From positions 3,534,001-3,598,000 of the forward strand of contig NZ_CP074404.1 of the NCBI RefSeq assembly GCF_018388465.1: 64,000 nt of DNA, read 5' to 3'. Under the pieces are notes generated by a model. That model did not search any database. It had not been told where the DNA came from and saw only the letters and a list, made by a program, of their open reading frames with translations. Of this stretch, positions 49,853 through 63,408 are shown piece by piece (the first letter of the stretch is position 1; the number at the start of each line of letters is the position of its first letter). Source of the stretch: Cellulomonas fengjieae. GTDB lineage: Bacteria; Actinomycetota; Actinomycetes; Actinomycetales; Cellulomonadaceae. Position numbers and translations under genes: made by a program.

Positions 49853-51448
49853 TCAGGAGCTGGCGACGTCGCGGCGCGCGATGGCCCACACCCCCAGCAA
49901 CGCTCCTGCCACGCCGACGGCCGCCAGCAGGACGAGAGGCCCGACCTGTGGGTCGGGTACGGCGACGTCCGGCACGTGACCGAAGATCGCCAGGTCCTGG
50001 ATGCGTTCGCCGACACCGAGCAGGCCACCCAGCAGGACGAGTGCGGAGCTGAGGACCAAGGGGACCCACGTGAGCCACCCGCGTCGCGGCCAGCGGCCGA
50101 CGACGAAGGCGCCCCAGCCGATCAGCGCCAGCACGGCGGGCCACTGGCCCACCGCGGAGGCGAGCGCGCGCCTGGCGACGTCGTCCCCGTCCATCACCTG
50201 CGGGGTGACGACCGCGGCAAGCGCCCCGGTGACCAGCAGCAGGACCAGGCTCGCCGCGCCGGTCACGACGACCCGCCACGCCAGCGGGGCCCACCTGCGC
50301 GTGCCCGTGGACAGGACGAGGTCGGTGCGACCCGCCGTCTCGTCGCGGGAGACGGTCAGGATGCTCAGCAGTGCGAACGCGCACGTGCCGATGGCCACGA
50401 GCGTGCCGACGTAGCCGAGGAACCCGGCGACCGGGTCCAGAGTTCCGACCTGTGTGCCCAGGAACCCGCCGAGCTGGTCGCGCCGGGCCTGTTCGACCGC
50501 ACCGGAACCCATCGCGTCGAACGCGGTGCCGAGGCACGCCACTGCGACGGTCCACCGCGCGGCCTGCGCGGAGACAAGTCGCGCCGTCAGGCCGAGTCCG
50601 GACCCGATGATCCGCCGCGGCATCCGGCGCTCGCCGCGCGCCACGAGCCCGGCACCGTGCTCCCGGCGGCGGGCCAGCCACACGCTCAGTCCGCCGAGAC
50701 CAGCCGCGACGGCCACCGCCACGAGCGCCGCCCACGCCCGGTTGCCGTCGAACGGGCGGACGGAGGCGCGCAGGCCGAGGACGCTGAGGTGGTTCAGCCA
50801 CGGGATGTCCTGCACGTCGGCGGTGGCCCGCAGCAGGAACGCCCCCGCGAGCAGGGTGAAGCCCAGGCTGCGGGCACCCGTCGCCGTCGGTGCCACCTGG
50901 GCCACGACCACCGTCAGGTACGCGGTCAGCAGGAACGTCGTGCCGACCGCGGTACCGAACAGCAGCGCGCCCGGCCAGGTGATCCCGTCGACCCGCCCCG
51001 TCGAGAGAGCCACCGCGGCGCCACAGCCCAGGGCGACCACCGACGCGACCGCGGCGAGCGCGAGCAGCGCGGCGTGCAGGGGCGCGGCCGGTGGCACGCC
51101 GGAGCCGCGCAGCAGCTCCACCGTGCCGTCGTCCTCCCCGGCGCGCGTCATGGCCACCGCCGTCACCACGGCCATGATGCCCGCGAGGATCGTCGCGAAG
51201 GCGCCGATCTCCCAGACGAACATGTGCGCGGGCTGCTCCCCGGCGAGCACGCCGTACAGCACCGTCGACGCGGCGTTGTGCTGTGCCAGCTCGGTCGCCG
51301 CGCGTCGCTGCTCGGCCGTGGCGTACGTGGTCTGGTAGGCCGAGGTGGTGGCGCCGGTCAGCACGACGAGGAGCCCGGTCCACGCCGAGAGCTGGCCCCG
51401 GTGCCGCCGCAGCAGCAGCCGGACCAGACGAGGCTCGGGCCGGCTCAT
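49853..51448 (-). CDS. ABC exporter permease (large, TnrB2-like)
   Basis: A 531-residue membrane protein of two six-helix halves, paralogous to the one at 44209-45810. Coupling motifs TRAGEDDGTVELLRGSGVPP and SRDETAGRTDLVLSTGTRRW follow the same pattern. ATG 51448 overlaps the ATPase stop (ATGA). It is the last gene of a MerR-ATPase-permease operon and probably exports a hydrophobic antibiotic-like compound. Confidence 0.9.
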   Translation of the reverse strand: MSRPEPRLVRLLLRRHRGQLSAWTGLLVVLTGATTSAYQTTYATAEQRRAATELAQHNAASTVLYGVLAGEQPAHMFVWEIGAFATILAGIMAVVTAVAMTRAGEDDGTVELLRGSGVPPAAPLHAALLALAAVASVVALGCGAAVALSTGRVDGITWPGALLFGTAVGTTFLLTAYLTVVVAQVAPTATGARSLGFTLLAGAFLLRATADVQDIPWLNHLSVLGLRASVRPFDGNRAWAALVAVAVAAGLGGLSVWLARRREHGAGLVARGERRMPRRIIGSGLGLTARLVSAQAARWTVAVACLGTAFDAMGSGAVEQARRDQLGGFLGTQVGTLDPVAGFLGYVGTLVAIGTCAFALLSILTVSRDETAGRTDLVLSTGTRRWAPLAWRVVVTGAASLVLLLVTGALAAVVTPQVMDGDDVARRALASAVGQWPAVLALIGWGAFVVGRWPRRGWLTWVPLVLSSALVLLGGLLGVGERIQDLAIFGHVPDVAVPDPQVGPLVLLAAVGVAGALLGVWAIARRDVASS

Positions 51449-52344
51449 CGTGCCCGCACCTCGTAGTGCCGGCGGAACAGGTCCTCCAGCCGCGTGGGGG
51501 TGCAGGTGATGTCCAGCGCCCCACCGCCCGCGAGCGCCGACAGGACGGCGGGCACCTGGGCGCGCGGGACGTCGAGCCGCAGGTCCGGACCCGGCCCGGG
51601 GTCCGCGATGCCCGCCCGCCGCAGGCCGGCCGCCACGGCCACGGCCTGCTCGGGAGCCACGGTCGCCGTCACCTGCGAGCCGCCGAGCAGGCGCATCTGC
51701 GCGACCGGGCCGGACTCGACCAGGCGGCCGTCCTTGACGATGGTCACGGCCTCGCACAGCGCCTCGACCTCCGCCAGGACGTGGCTGGAGAGCAGCACGG
51801 TGCGTCCCTGCGCGACCGCCTCGCGCACGCAGCGCTGGAACAGCTCCTCCATCAGTGGGTCGAGGCCCGTCGTGGGCTCGTCCAGCACGAGCAGCTCCGT
51901 CCGCGCGGCGAACGCGGCGACGAGGACCACCTTCTGCCGGTTGCCCTTCGAGTAGGTGCGCACCTGCCTGCGGGTGTCGAGCGCGAACGCGTCCACCAGC
52001 CGGCGCTCCGCCGCGCGGTCGCGCGTGCCCCGCAGCGCGGCCAGCGCGTCGAGAACCTCCTGCCCCGTCAGCGTCGGCCACAGCGCCACGTCCCCCGGCA
52101 CGTAGGAGATGCGGCGGGTCAGCTCGGCCGGTCGCCGCGCGGGATCGAGCCCCAGCACGCGCACGCGGCCCGCGGTCGCGCGGTAGAGCCCCAGGAGCAC
52201 CCGGATCGTCGTCGACTTGCCGGCCCCGTTCGGGCCGAGGAAGCCGTGCACCTCTCCCGCCCCGACGTGCAGGTCCAGCCCGTCGACGGCCGCGAACCGG
52301 CCGAACGTCTTGACGAGCCCGTCCACCTCGACCACCGCGCTCAT
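51445..52344 (-). CDS. ABC exporter ATPase (TnrB3/Rv1218c-like)
   Basis: A 299-residue ATPase, close paralogue of the one at 43313-44212. It has Walker A GPNGAGKST, YVPGDVALWPTLTG at the Q-loop, signature YSKGNRQKVVL, Walker B LLVLDEPTTGLD and the switch LLSSHVLAEVE. Its start and stop both overlap neighbours (ATGA), giving a tightly coupled MerR-ATPase-permease operon. Confidence 0.92.
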   Translation of the reverse strand: MSAVVEVDGLVKTFGRFAAVDGLDLHVGAGEVHGFLGPNGAGKSTTIRVLLGLYRATAGRVRVLGLDPARRPAELTRRISYVPGDVALWPTLTGQEVLDALAALRGTRDRAAERRLVDAFALDTRRQVRTYSKGNRQKVVLVAAFAARTELLVLDEPTTGLDPLMEELFQRCVREAVAQGRTVLLSSHVLAEVEALCEAVTIVKDGRLVESGPVAQMRLLGGSQVTATVAPEQAVAVAAGLRRAGIADPGPGPDLRLDVPRAQVPAVLSALAGGGALDITCTPTRLEDLFRRHYEVRAR

Positions 52345-53165
52345 GAGCGGGCCGCCTCGACGGCACCCACCACGGCGTCCGCCACGGCGCGGTTGCGCCG
52401 TCGGTCCTGACGCCTGCCCACCTGCACGTAGAGATCCGCCGCGCGGCGCGCCAGCTCGAGGTCGACGGACCTGGCCAGCGGCTCGAACGCCGGGCCGAGC
52501 TGGTTGTGGATACGCGCGACGACCGCGGCGGCGATCTCCTCGAGCTCCTGCTCGGAGGGAACCGCACCGGGTGAGCGGTCGGCCATGCGATCGAAGACCG
52601 CCATGCTCTCGGAGCGGCGCGACTCCTCGAACGTCTCGTAGACGAGAGCCGCCTCGGGCGGAATGTCACCGCGGTAGAAGGCGAGCTCCATGAAGTCGCG
52701 CTCGTGCCGGACCGCGCGCCGCGTCCCGTCGTCGTCGGCCCGGCGCTCCATGTCGTCGTAGAAGGACGTCACGGCAGCCGGCATCGGTGACAGGTGCTCC
52801 CCGCGGGCGGCGACCGCGAGCAGCCGCACCACCTGCTTGCGCTGCTCCTGCAGGCGCTCGAGCTGCTCGTCCAGCGTGCTCACGGTCGCCTGGAGGTCGG
52901 CGACCACGGACGCGTGCTGCACCCCCTCGGACTCGGCCCAGCCGTCGTGGCCGCCGGGCTGCGCGTCGAGCATCCCGGAGATCCTGGACAGCGGCACTCC
53001 CGCCTGCGCCAGCCAGCGGATGCGGCTCAGCCGCGCCACGTGGCGCAGGTCGTAGTCGCGCCTGCCGTCCCGGACGACCGGCACCGGGAGCAGCCCGGCG
53101 TGGTGGTAGTGGCGCACTGCGCGCACCGTCGTCCCTGCCAGCTCTGCGAGCTCCTTGACCTGCAT
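52341..53165 (-). CDS. MerR-family regulator of the ABC exporter
   Basis: A 274-residue MerR protein. The winged HTH (1-70) has VKELAELAGTTVRAVRHYHH and RDYDLRHVARLSRIRWLAQA. A long coiled coil (TVSTLDEQLERLQEQRKQV) and a C-terminal helical domain of about 150 residues, resembling TipAS-like or globin-like drug-binding parts, complete it. The promoter has TTGACT and CAGACT separated by 20 bp, the over-long spacing that MerR activators correct. It is the first gene of the exporter operon, so autoregulation with its transporter is likely. Confidence 0.9.
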   Translation of the reverse strand: MQVKELAELAGTTVRAVRHYHHAGLLPVPVVRDGRRDYDLRHVARLSRIRWLAQAGVPLSRISGMLDAQPGGHDGWAESEGVQHASVVADLQATVSTLDEQLERLQEQRKQVVRLLAVAARGEHLSPMPAAVTSFYDDMERRADDDGTRRAVRHERDFMELAFYRGDIPPEAALVYETFEESRRSESMAVFDRMADRSPGAVPSEQELEEIAAAVVARIHNQLGPAFEPLARSVDLELARRAADLYVQVGRRQDRRRNRAVADAVVGAVEAARS

Positions 53166-53171
53166 GCGCCC

Positions 53172-53203
53172 AGTCTGGAGGTGTGACCCTGCGTCGCAGT
53201 CAA
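53172..53203 (-). promoter_or_regulatory. MerR-type promoter with 20-bp spacer
   Basis: On the minus strand, -35 TTGACT (53198-53203) and -10 CAGACT (53172-53177) are 20 bp apart. The spacer region holds CTGCG-T-CGCAG (53189-53199) nested in TGAC-N11-GTCA. The start codon follows the -10 after 6 nt. Confidence 0.6.
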
Positions 53204-53232
53204 GCCCTCGCCCGGCGTCGGTCGGGGCCGGA

Positions 53233-53583
53233 TCACGCCCCGCCGCGGCGCCAGCTCAGCATCACGAACAGGTCCCGCTCACCGGCCACGCCCTCGAGCA
53301 CCGCTCGCGCCACGGCCCGCTCGCCTGCCTGCTCGCAGCACCACAGCTCGAAGTCGACCACTCGCGACCACGGCTCGGGCAGGTACCCGAGCACCGCGTC
53401 GCCGTCGACGACCTTGACCACGTCGTGCTGGCTGCGGGCCAGCCCGACGGGGAACCGACGTCCGGACGGCAGGGCGCCCGGCGGGGCGTCGGCCTCGACG
53501 AACCCGCGCACGCGCACGGGCACGTGGCCCCCACCGGCGGGCACCAGCCGACCGGGGAGGCGGATCGAGGACGTCGGGTCCAT
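53233..53583 (-). CDS. small protein with a HIRAN-like stretch, function unknown
   Basis: A 116-residue protein. VPVRVRGFVEADAPPG and then HDVVKVVDGDAVLGYLPEPW resemble the strand order of HIRAN-type beta domains, in which a GYLP motif is common, but the match is loose. CCEQAGERAVARAVLEGVAG forms a helix, and the end LFVMLSWRRGGA is a strand. No neighbour suggests a role. Confidence 0.5.
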   Translation of the reverse strand: MDPTSSIRLPGRLVPAGGGHVPVRVRGFVEADAPPGALPSGRRFPVGLARSQHDVVKVVDGDAVLGYLPEPWSRVVDFELWCCEQAGERAVARAVLEGVAGERDLFVMLSWRRGGA

Positions 53584-53681
53584 GCGCGGAAACTACTCCG
53601 GCTGGGCGCGTAGAGAAACGCCTTCCCGCTCCGTTCCCGAAGTGATGGTGCCAATCTGGGCACGACGAAGGAGGAGCAATC

Positions 53682-54118
53682 ATGGCCAGGTACCTGCTGA
53701 TCACGGACTTCCAGAGCGGTCCGGACGAGTCGCCGATGTCCGCGTGGACCGACCAGGAGGTCGCCGACCACCTCAGCTACTACGGACGCCTCAACCGCGA
53801 GCTCGTCGCCAGCGGGGAGCTCGTCGGCGGCGAGATCCTCACCGGGCCGGACCTGGCCAAGATCGTCACGTCCGACGGCACGGCGCCGGTGATCACCGAC
53901 GGCCCCTTCCAGGAGTTCAAGGAGTGGGTCGCGGGCTACCAGATCGTCGACGTGGAGACCGAGGAGCGCGCGCTCGAGATCGCCGCGCGGGTCTCCGCGG
54001 TACCCGGCCGCGGAGGCGTCCCGACGCAGCAGCCCATCCAGGTGCGCCGGATCATGGATGCCGGACCGTCGAACGTGGAGGAGATGAACGCATTCCTCGA
54101 GACGGCGAGCGACGCGCG

Positions 54119-54122
<4 letters not shown>
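53682..54122 (+). CDS. DGPF (YCII-related) protein of an ECF42 locus
   Basis: A 146-residue protein. ARYLLITDFQSGPDESPMSA opens it, VITDGPFQEFKEWVAGYQIV has the DGPF signature, and the C-terminal QPIQVRRIMD strand follows. AAGGAGGAG is well placed before the ATG. It overlaps the sigma-factor gene by 4 nt. In ECF42 systems such DGPF genes are both neighbours and targets of the sigma factor; their biochemistry is not settled. Confidence 0.88.
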
Positions 54123-55309
<1,187 letters not shown>

Positions 55310-55319
55310 GCTGCCTCGC

Positions 55320-56990
55320 GTGAGCTGGCCGGTGTGGTCCGTCGACGACGTCGTCGCCGAGCGCCCCGCCGTCCGGGTCAACCAGCTCGGGTACCTCCCG
55401 GGTCGGCCGATGCGGGCGACGCTCGTCTCCACCGCGACCGACCCCGTCCCGTTCACCGTCGTGCGCGACGACGGGCTCGTCGCCCAGGAAGGCCTGTCGC
55501 ACCCCTGGCCGGTGCGCCCCGAGCCGACCTCAGGGCTGCCGGTGCACGTCCTCGACCTCGGCGACCTCCACGAGGGCACGTTCCGGGTCGTCGCGTCGTC
55601 GTCGCACAGCCATCCGTTCCGGGTCGCTGCCCGCCTGCACGCGGATCTGCGCGACGACGCCCTGCGCTTCTTCTCCCTCATGCGCTCGAGCACCGAGATC
55701 ACCGCTCCCGGCTACGACCGGCCGGCGGGCCACCCGGACACGGGCGTCCCCGCCTGGACGGGTACCGACGCGGAGCGGCTGTACCCCGGCTGGCACGACG
55801 ACGGGACCTACGACGTGTCGGGCGGCTGGTACGACGCGGGCGACTACGGCAAGTACGTGACCAGCGGCGCGATCGCGGTCTGGCAGCTGCTCGCCGCCCT
55901 CGACCTCGTGCCGGACGACGCGCGGCTTGCCGACGAGTGCCGGTGGCAGCTCAGCTGGCTGCTGCGGATGCAGGTGCCGGCCGGGCGCCCGCTGGCGGGC
56001 CTGGCGTTCCACCGCGTCCATGGCACCGCCTGGTCACCGCTGCCCGGCCAGCCGCACCTCGACCCCACCGAGCGCGTCCTGCACCGCCCGTCGACCACCG
56101 CGGCGCTGCACCTGGCCGCCGCCGCAGCGGCCGGGGCGCGACATTTCCGCGCGACCGACCCGGCCTACGCGCACCGGCTGGAGGCGGCCGCGCGGTCCGC
56201 GTACGACGCCGCCCGACTGCACCCCGACCTCCTGCCCCCGGACGACCACGCGCGTTACGGCGGCGGCCCCTACGACGACAGCGCGGTGGGCGACGACTTC
56301 TACTGGGCAGCCGCGGAGCTGTGGCTGGCCACCGGCGACCACGCGTACGAGCGGGAGATCCTGCGCGCCCCCGAGCACTCCGCCGACCCCTTCGACGACG
56401 CCGGCTTCGACTTCCACGCCGTCGGCGCCCCCGCCCAGCTGGACCTGGCGCTGCACGGCAGCGGACTCGCCGATCACGACCGGGTGGTCGACAGCCTGCG
56501 TGCCGGCGCCGACCGGCTGCTCGACGTCCAGACCCGCCAACCCTGGGGTCAGCCGTATGCCCCGGCCGGTGGCTGGTCCTGGGGCTCCAACGGCCGCATC
56601 CTCAACAACCTCGTCGTGCTCGGCACGGCTCACCTGGTCGCCGGGGACACCGCCTACCGCGACGCCGTCGCCACCGGGACGGACTACCTGCTGGGCCGCA
56701 ACGCGCTGGGCCAGAGCTACGTCACCGGGTACGGCATCGACCACAGCCACCGCCAGCGCACCCGGCAGTTCGGCCACGCGCTCGACCCCGCACTTCCCCC
56801 GCCCCCGCCGGGCGCGCTGGCAGGCGGGGCGAACTCGGTGCCCGCCCCCGACTTCCCCTACGACCAGCGCCTGGTCGGACTACCGCCCCAGTGCTGCTAC
56901 CTCGACGAGCCCACGTCGGAGGTCACCAACGACGTCTGCATCCGCTGGAACGCGCCCCTGGTGTGGGTGAGCACCTACCTCTCCCGCTGA
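55320..56990 (+). CDS. GH9 glycoside hydrolase without signal peptide
   Basis: A 556-residue GH9 enzyme. The N-terminal Ig-like CelD_N domain (about 15-95, with PAVRVNQLGYLPGRPMRATL) precedes the (alpha/alpha)6 barrel. D172 and D175 in GGWYDAGDYGKYV are the base and its partner, and E534 in PTSEVTNDVCIRW is the acid. RNALGQSYVTGYG is the conserved late block. The first residues, MSWPVWSVDDVVAERPA, carry no signal sequence. It therefore probably acts in the cytoplasm on imported cellodextrins as an exo-glucosidase, as known for some GH9 enzymes of this architecture. It lacks the LacI-type operator of the secreted enzymes. Confidence 0.9.
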   Translation: MSWPVWSVDDVVAERPAVRVNQLGYLPGRPMRATLVSTATDPVPFTVVRDDGLVAQEGLSHPWPVRPEPTSGLPVHVLDLGDLHEGTFRVVASSSHSHPFRVAARLHADLRDDALRFFSLMRSSTEITAPGYDRPAGHPDTGVPAWTGTDAERLYPGWHDDGTYDVSGGWYDAGDYGKYVTSGAIAVWQLLAALDLVPDDARLADECRWQLSWLLRMQVPAGRPLAGLAFHRVHGTAWSPLPGQPHLDPTERVLHRPSTTAALHLAAAAAAGARHFRATDPAYAHRLEAAARSAYDAARLHPDLLPPDDHARYGGGPYDDSAVGDDFYWAAAELWLATGDHAYEREILRAPEHSADPFDDAGFDFHAVGAPAQLDLALHGSGLADHDRVVDSLRAGADRLLDVQTRQPWGQPYAPAGGWSWGSNGRILNNLVVLGTAHLVAGDTAYRDAVATGTDYLLGRNALGQSYVTGYGIDHSHRQRTRQFGHALDPALPPPPPGALAGGANSVPAPDFPYDQRLVGLPPQCCYLDEPTSEVTNDVCIRWNAPLVWVSTYLSR

Positions 56991-57159
56991 CCGGTCCCGG
57001 TGGGCATCGGCGCCGCGTGGGCCCTGGGGTCGGCGCACAAAGGGCGCAGAACGCCCCCGCCGCGACCACCTCCGCTGCCACCATGGAGGGGTCGGCCGGT
57101 GCGCCGCTCGCCGACCCCCGGGGCACTCGCCCACGACGCGGCCACCCTGAGGAGGACCC

Positions 57160-57969
57160 GTGCGTCACCGCCTGACCGCCATCCCCGTCGTCATCGTCGT
57201 CGCCGCCGGGCTCGCGGCCTGCAGCACGGACAACCCGAGCGCGAGCCCGTCGCCGACCGCGACGACGGCCTCCCCGACGGCGAGCGCGACGCCCACCCCC
57301 ACGCCCACCGTCGCCGAGCTCAGCGCCGCCAACTTCGTCGAGCGTGTGAGCGCCGCGGAAGCCGCGGTCACCAGCTACGACATCGCCGTGTCGGTCGCCG
57401 GACCGGTCGCCATGGACCTGACCGGCTCGGCCGACCTCGCGGGCGGCAAGCGCAACGTCGCGATGACGATGAGCGATCCCGACATGGGCAGCATCGAGCT
57501 CCGGATGGTCGACAGCATCCTCTACCTCAACCTCGGCGAGGCCAGTGGTGGTCTGTTCCTGCAGCTCGACCCGAACGACGCGGGCAACCCCCTGGCGTCG
57601 TCGTTCGCCGGCTTCGAGGACCAGATCCTCGAGAACGGGTTGGCCGGCATGGACCAGGCCGTCGTCAGCGTGACCAAGGTCGGCGCGCCCGAGGCGCTGG
57701 ACGGCACCGCCGTGCAGGCGTACGAGGTCGTGTTCGACACGGCCAAGATCGCTCCCGACGCCGCCCAGAAGCTGCTCGAGAACGAGGGCGTCCCGGCTCT
57801 GCCGCCGACGATGACGATCACCTACTGGCTCGACGCGCAGGACGTCGCGCGCAAGACCGTCTACCAGCTGGAGGGCACCACGACCACCACGCACGTGACG
57901 AACCTGGGCGCCGGGGCGCCGGTCACCGCGCCGCCGGCCGACCAGGTCACCACCGAGATGCCGTTCTGA
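57160..57969 (+). CDS. LppX/LprAFG-like lipoprotein
   Basis: A 269-residue lipoprotein. The signal is residues 1-20 with lipobox LAAC (C21), followed by a Ser/Thr/Pro tether (about 25-52). The LolA-like half-barrel then follows: FVERVSAAEAAVTSYDIAVS, MTMSDPDMGSIELRMVDSIL and YLDAQDVARKTVYQ-like strands, read here as YWLDAQDVARKTVYQLEG. The family carries lipids or lipoglycans between membrane and wall. GTG 57160 follows GAGGAGG. Confidence 0.88.
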   Translation: MRHRLTAIPVVIVVAAGLAACSTDNPSASPSPTATTASPTASATPTPTPTVAELSAANFVERVSAAEAAVTSYDIAVSVAGPVAMDLTGSADLAGGKRNVAMTMSDPDMGSIELRMVDSILYLNLGEASGGLFLQLDPNDAGNPLASSFAGFEDQILENGLAGMDQAVVSVTKVGAPEALDGTAVQAYEVVFDTAKIAPDAAQKLLENEGVPALPPTMTITYWLDAQDVARKTVYQLEGTTTTTHVTNLGAGAPVTAPPADQVTTEMPF

Positions 57970-57989
57970 CCGGGTTGCCCCGCGGGGAT

Positions 57990-58017
57990 GATTACCGATA
58001 GGTTTCTATCGTTAATC
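57990..58017. promoter_or_regulatory. AT-rich inverted repeat before the DUF2975/HTH pair
   Basis: GATTACCGATAG and CTATCGTTAATC (57990-58001, 58006-58017) pair at 11 of 12 positions around 4 nt. The site is strikingly AT-rich for this genome and lies 25 bp before the start. It is a likely autoregulatory operator. Confidence 0.65.
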
Positions 58018-58042
58018 AATAGATACCCCAAGGAGCTGCGCC

Positions 58043-58519
58043 ATGGGACGACTCGCCATCCTCGCCCTGAGGGCGGTGATCGTGCTGATGTTCGCCGGCC
58101 TGCTGGTGGTGCAGGGCCTGATCATCCCCGCGCTCGGCCGCGACATCGACGACGGCGGTGCCGAGGTCGCCTACCTCCGCTGGCCCGTGGTGATCACCAT
58201 GTTCCTGGGCGTGCTGGCCGTGCAGGTCGTCCTGGTCTGTGTCTGGCAGCTGCTCACCATGGTCCGGCGGGACACGGTGTTCAGCCGGGCCGCCTTCCGC
58301 TACGTCGACGTCATCATCGGCGCGGCGGTCGCGATGACCGTCCTGGCGATGATCCTGTCGTTCGTCCTGGCGCCCGGCGAGGTGATCGCGCCCGGGATCG
58401 TCCTGCTCGTCGTCATCGGCGGCACGGGCACCGCCGGCATCGCGCTCCTGGTTCTCGTCCTGCGCTTCCTGCTGGCCAAGGCGACCACCCTGCGCGCCGA
58501 GCTCGACGAGGTGATCTGA
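58043..58519 (+). CDS. DUF2975 membrane protein
   Basis: A 158-residue protein with four membrane helices. ILALRAVIVLMFAGLLVVQG opens it, and LTMVRRDTVFSRAAFRYVDV is the conserved cytosolic loop of DUF2975. The next gene is the usual small HTH partner, overlapping by one base (TGATG). Members are thought to work with that regulator, but no mechanism is established. Confidence 0.85.
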   Translation: MGRLAILALRAVIVLMFAGLLVVQGLIIPALGRDIDDGGAEVAYLRWPVVITMFLGVLAVQVVLVCVWQLLTMVRRDTVFSRAAFRYVDVIIGAAVAMTVLAMILSFVLAPGEVIAPGIVLLVVIGGTGTAGIALLVLVLRFLLAKATTLRAELDEVI

Positions 58520-58722
58520 TGCCGATCGTCGTGGACGTCGACGTGATGCTCGCCCGGCGCAAGATGTCGGTCGGCGAGCTGGCCGACCGGGTCGGGATCA
58601 CGCCGGCCAACCTCGCGGTGCTCAAGAACGGGCGCGCGAAGGCGGTCAGGTTCAGCACGCTCGAGGCGCTGTGCGAGGCGCTGGACTGTCAGCCGGGTGA
58701 CCTGCTGCGCCGGGAACCCTGA
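58519..58722 (+). CDS. YozG-type Cro/CI-like HTH regulator
   Basis: A 67-residue one-domain regulator. IVVDVDVMLARRKMSVGELA, then DRVGITPANLAVLKNGRAKA and FSTLEALCEALDCQPGDLL, gives the five-helix HTH_26 fold. It is translationally coupled to the DUF2975 gene and is the likely ligand of the AT-rich inverted repeat upstream. Confidence 0.9.
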   Translation: MPIVVDVDVMLARRKMSVGELADRVGITPANLAVLKNGRAKAVRFSTLEALCEALDCQPGDLLRREP

Positions 58723-58774
58723 GGCAATTCGTTTCGCCCCCTTCCTCCACGCCCGCTGCGTCTGTACAGTCCGG

Positions 58775-58788
58775 TCGAAGCGCTTCGA
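58775..58788. promoter_or_regulatory. LacI-type operator upstream of GH5-CBM46
   Basis: TCGAAGCGCTTCGA, a perfect 14-bp palindrome with central GCGC, 62 bp before the start codon. Confidence 0.7.
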
Positions 58789-58850
58789 TGGCGAGCGCCG
58801 ACGCCGGGGGCACCGACGCCCTTCGCGTGACCGCAAGGAAGGGCACACCT

Positions 58851-63183
<4,333 letters not shown>

Positions 63184-63285
63184 CACCCGGTCGGCCGTCA
63201 CCTCGGACGGCAGCTCGTCGCGGGAACGCCGGTTCGTCCCGGCGCTCTCGTGGCGGGCTGCCGTCGTCGCGCGCGGCGAGGGACG

Positions 63286-63391
63286 TCAGGCCTTGGCGAC
63301 GATCGCCATGGTCCAGTCGATCCCGGTGCGGCCCTTGCCCAGGACGAGGTGGGCGAGCGCGCCGAACGAGGATCAGTCCGATGAGGAGCAT
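63286..63391 (-). pseudogene. remnant of a GlsB/YeaQ/YmgE-family membrane protein
   Basis: From ATG 63391 the minus strand reads MLLIGLIL. One base later, in the next frame, it continues FGALAHLVLGKGRTGIDWTM and AIVAKA before a stop at 63286. This is the first helix and GRTGIDW hinge of the transglycosylase-associated/GlsB family, which normally has about 80-90 residues and three helices. A single-base insertion and loss of the last two helices make it non-functional. Confidence 0.6.
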
Positions 63392-63408
63392 GAGCCGACA
63401 CTCGGGGT

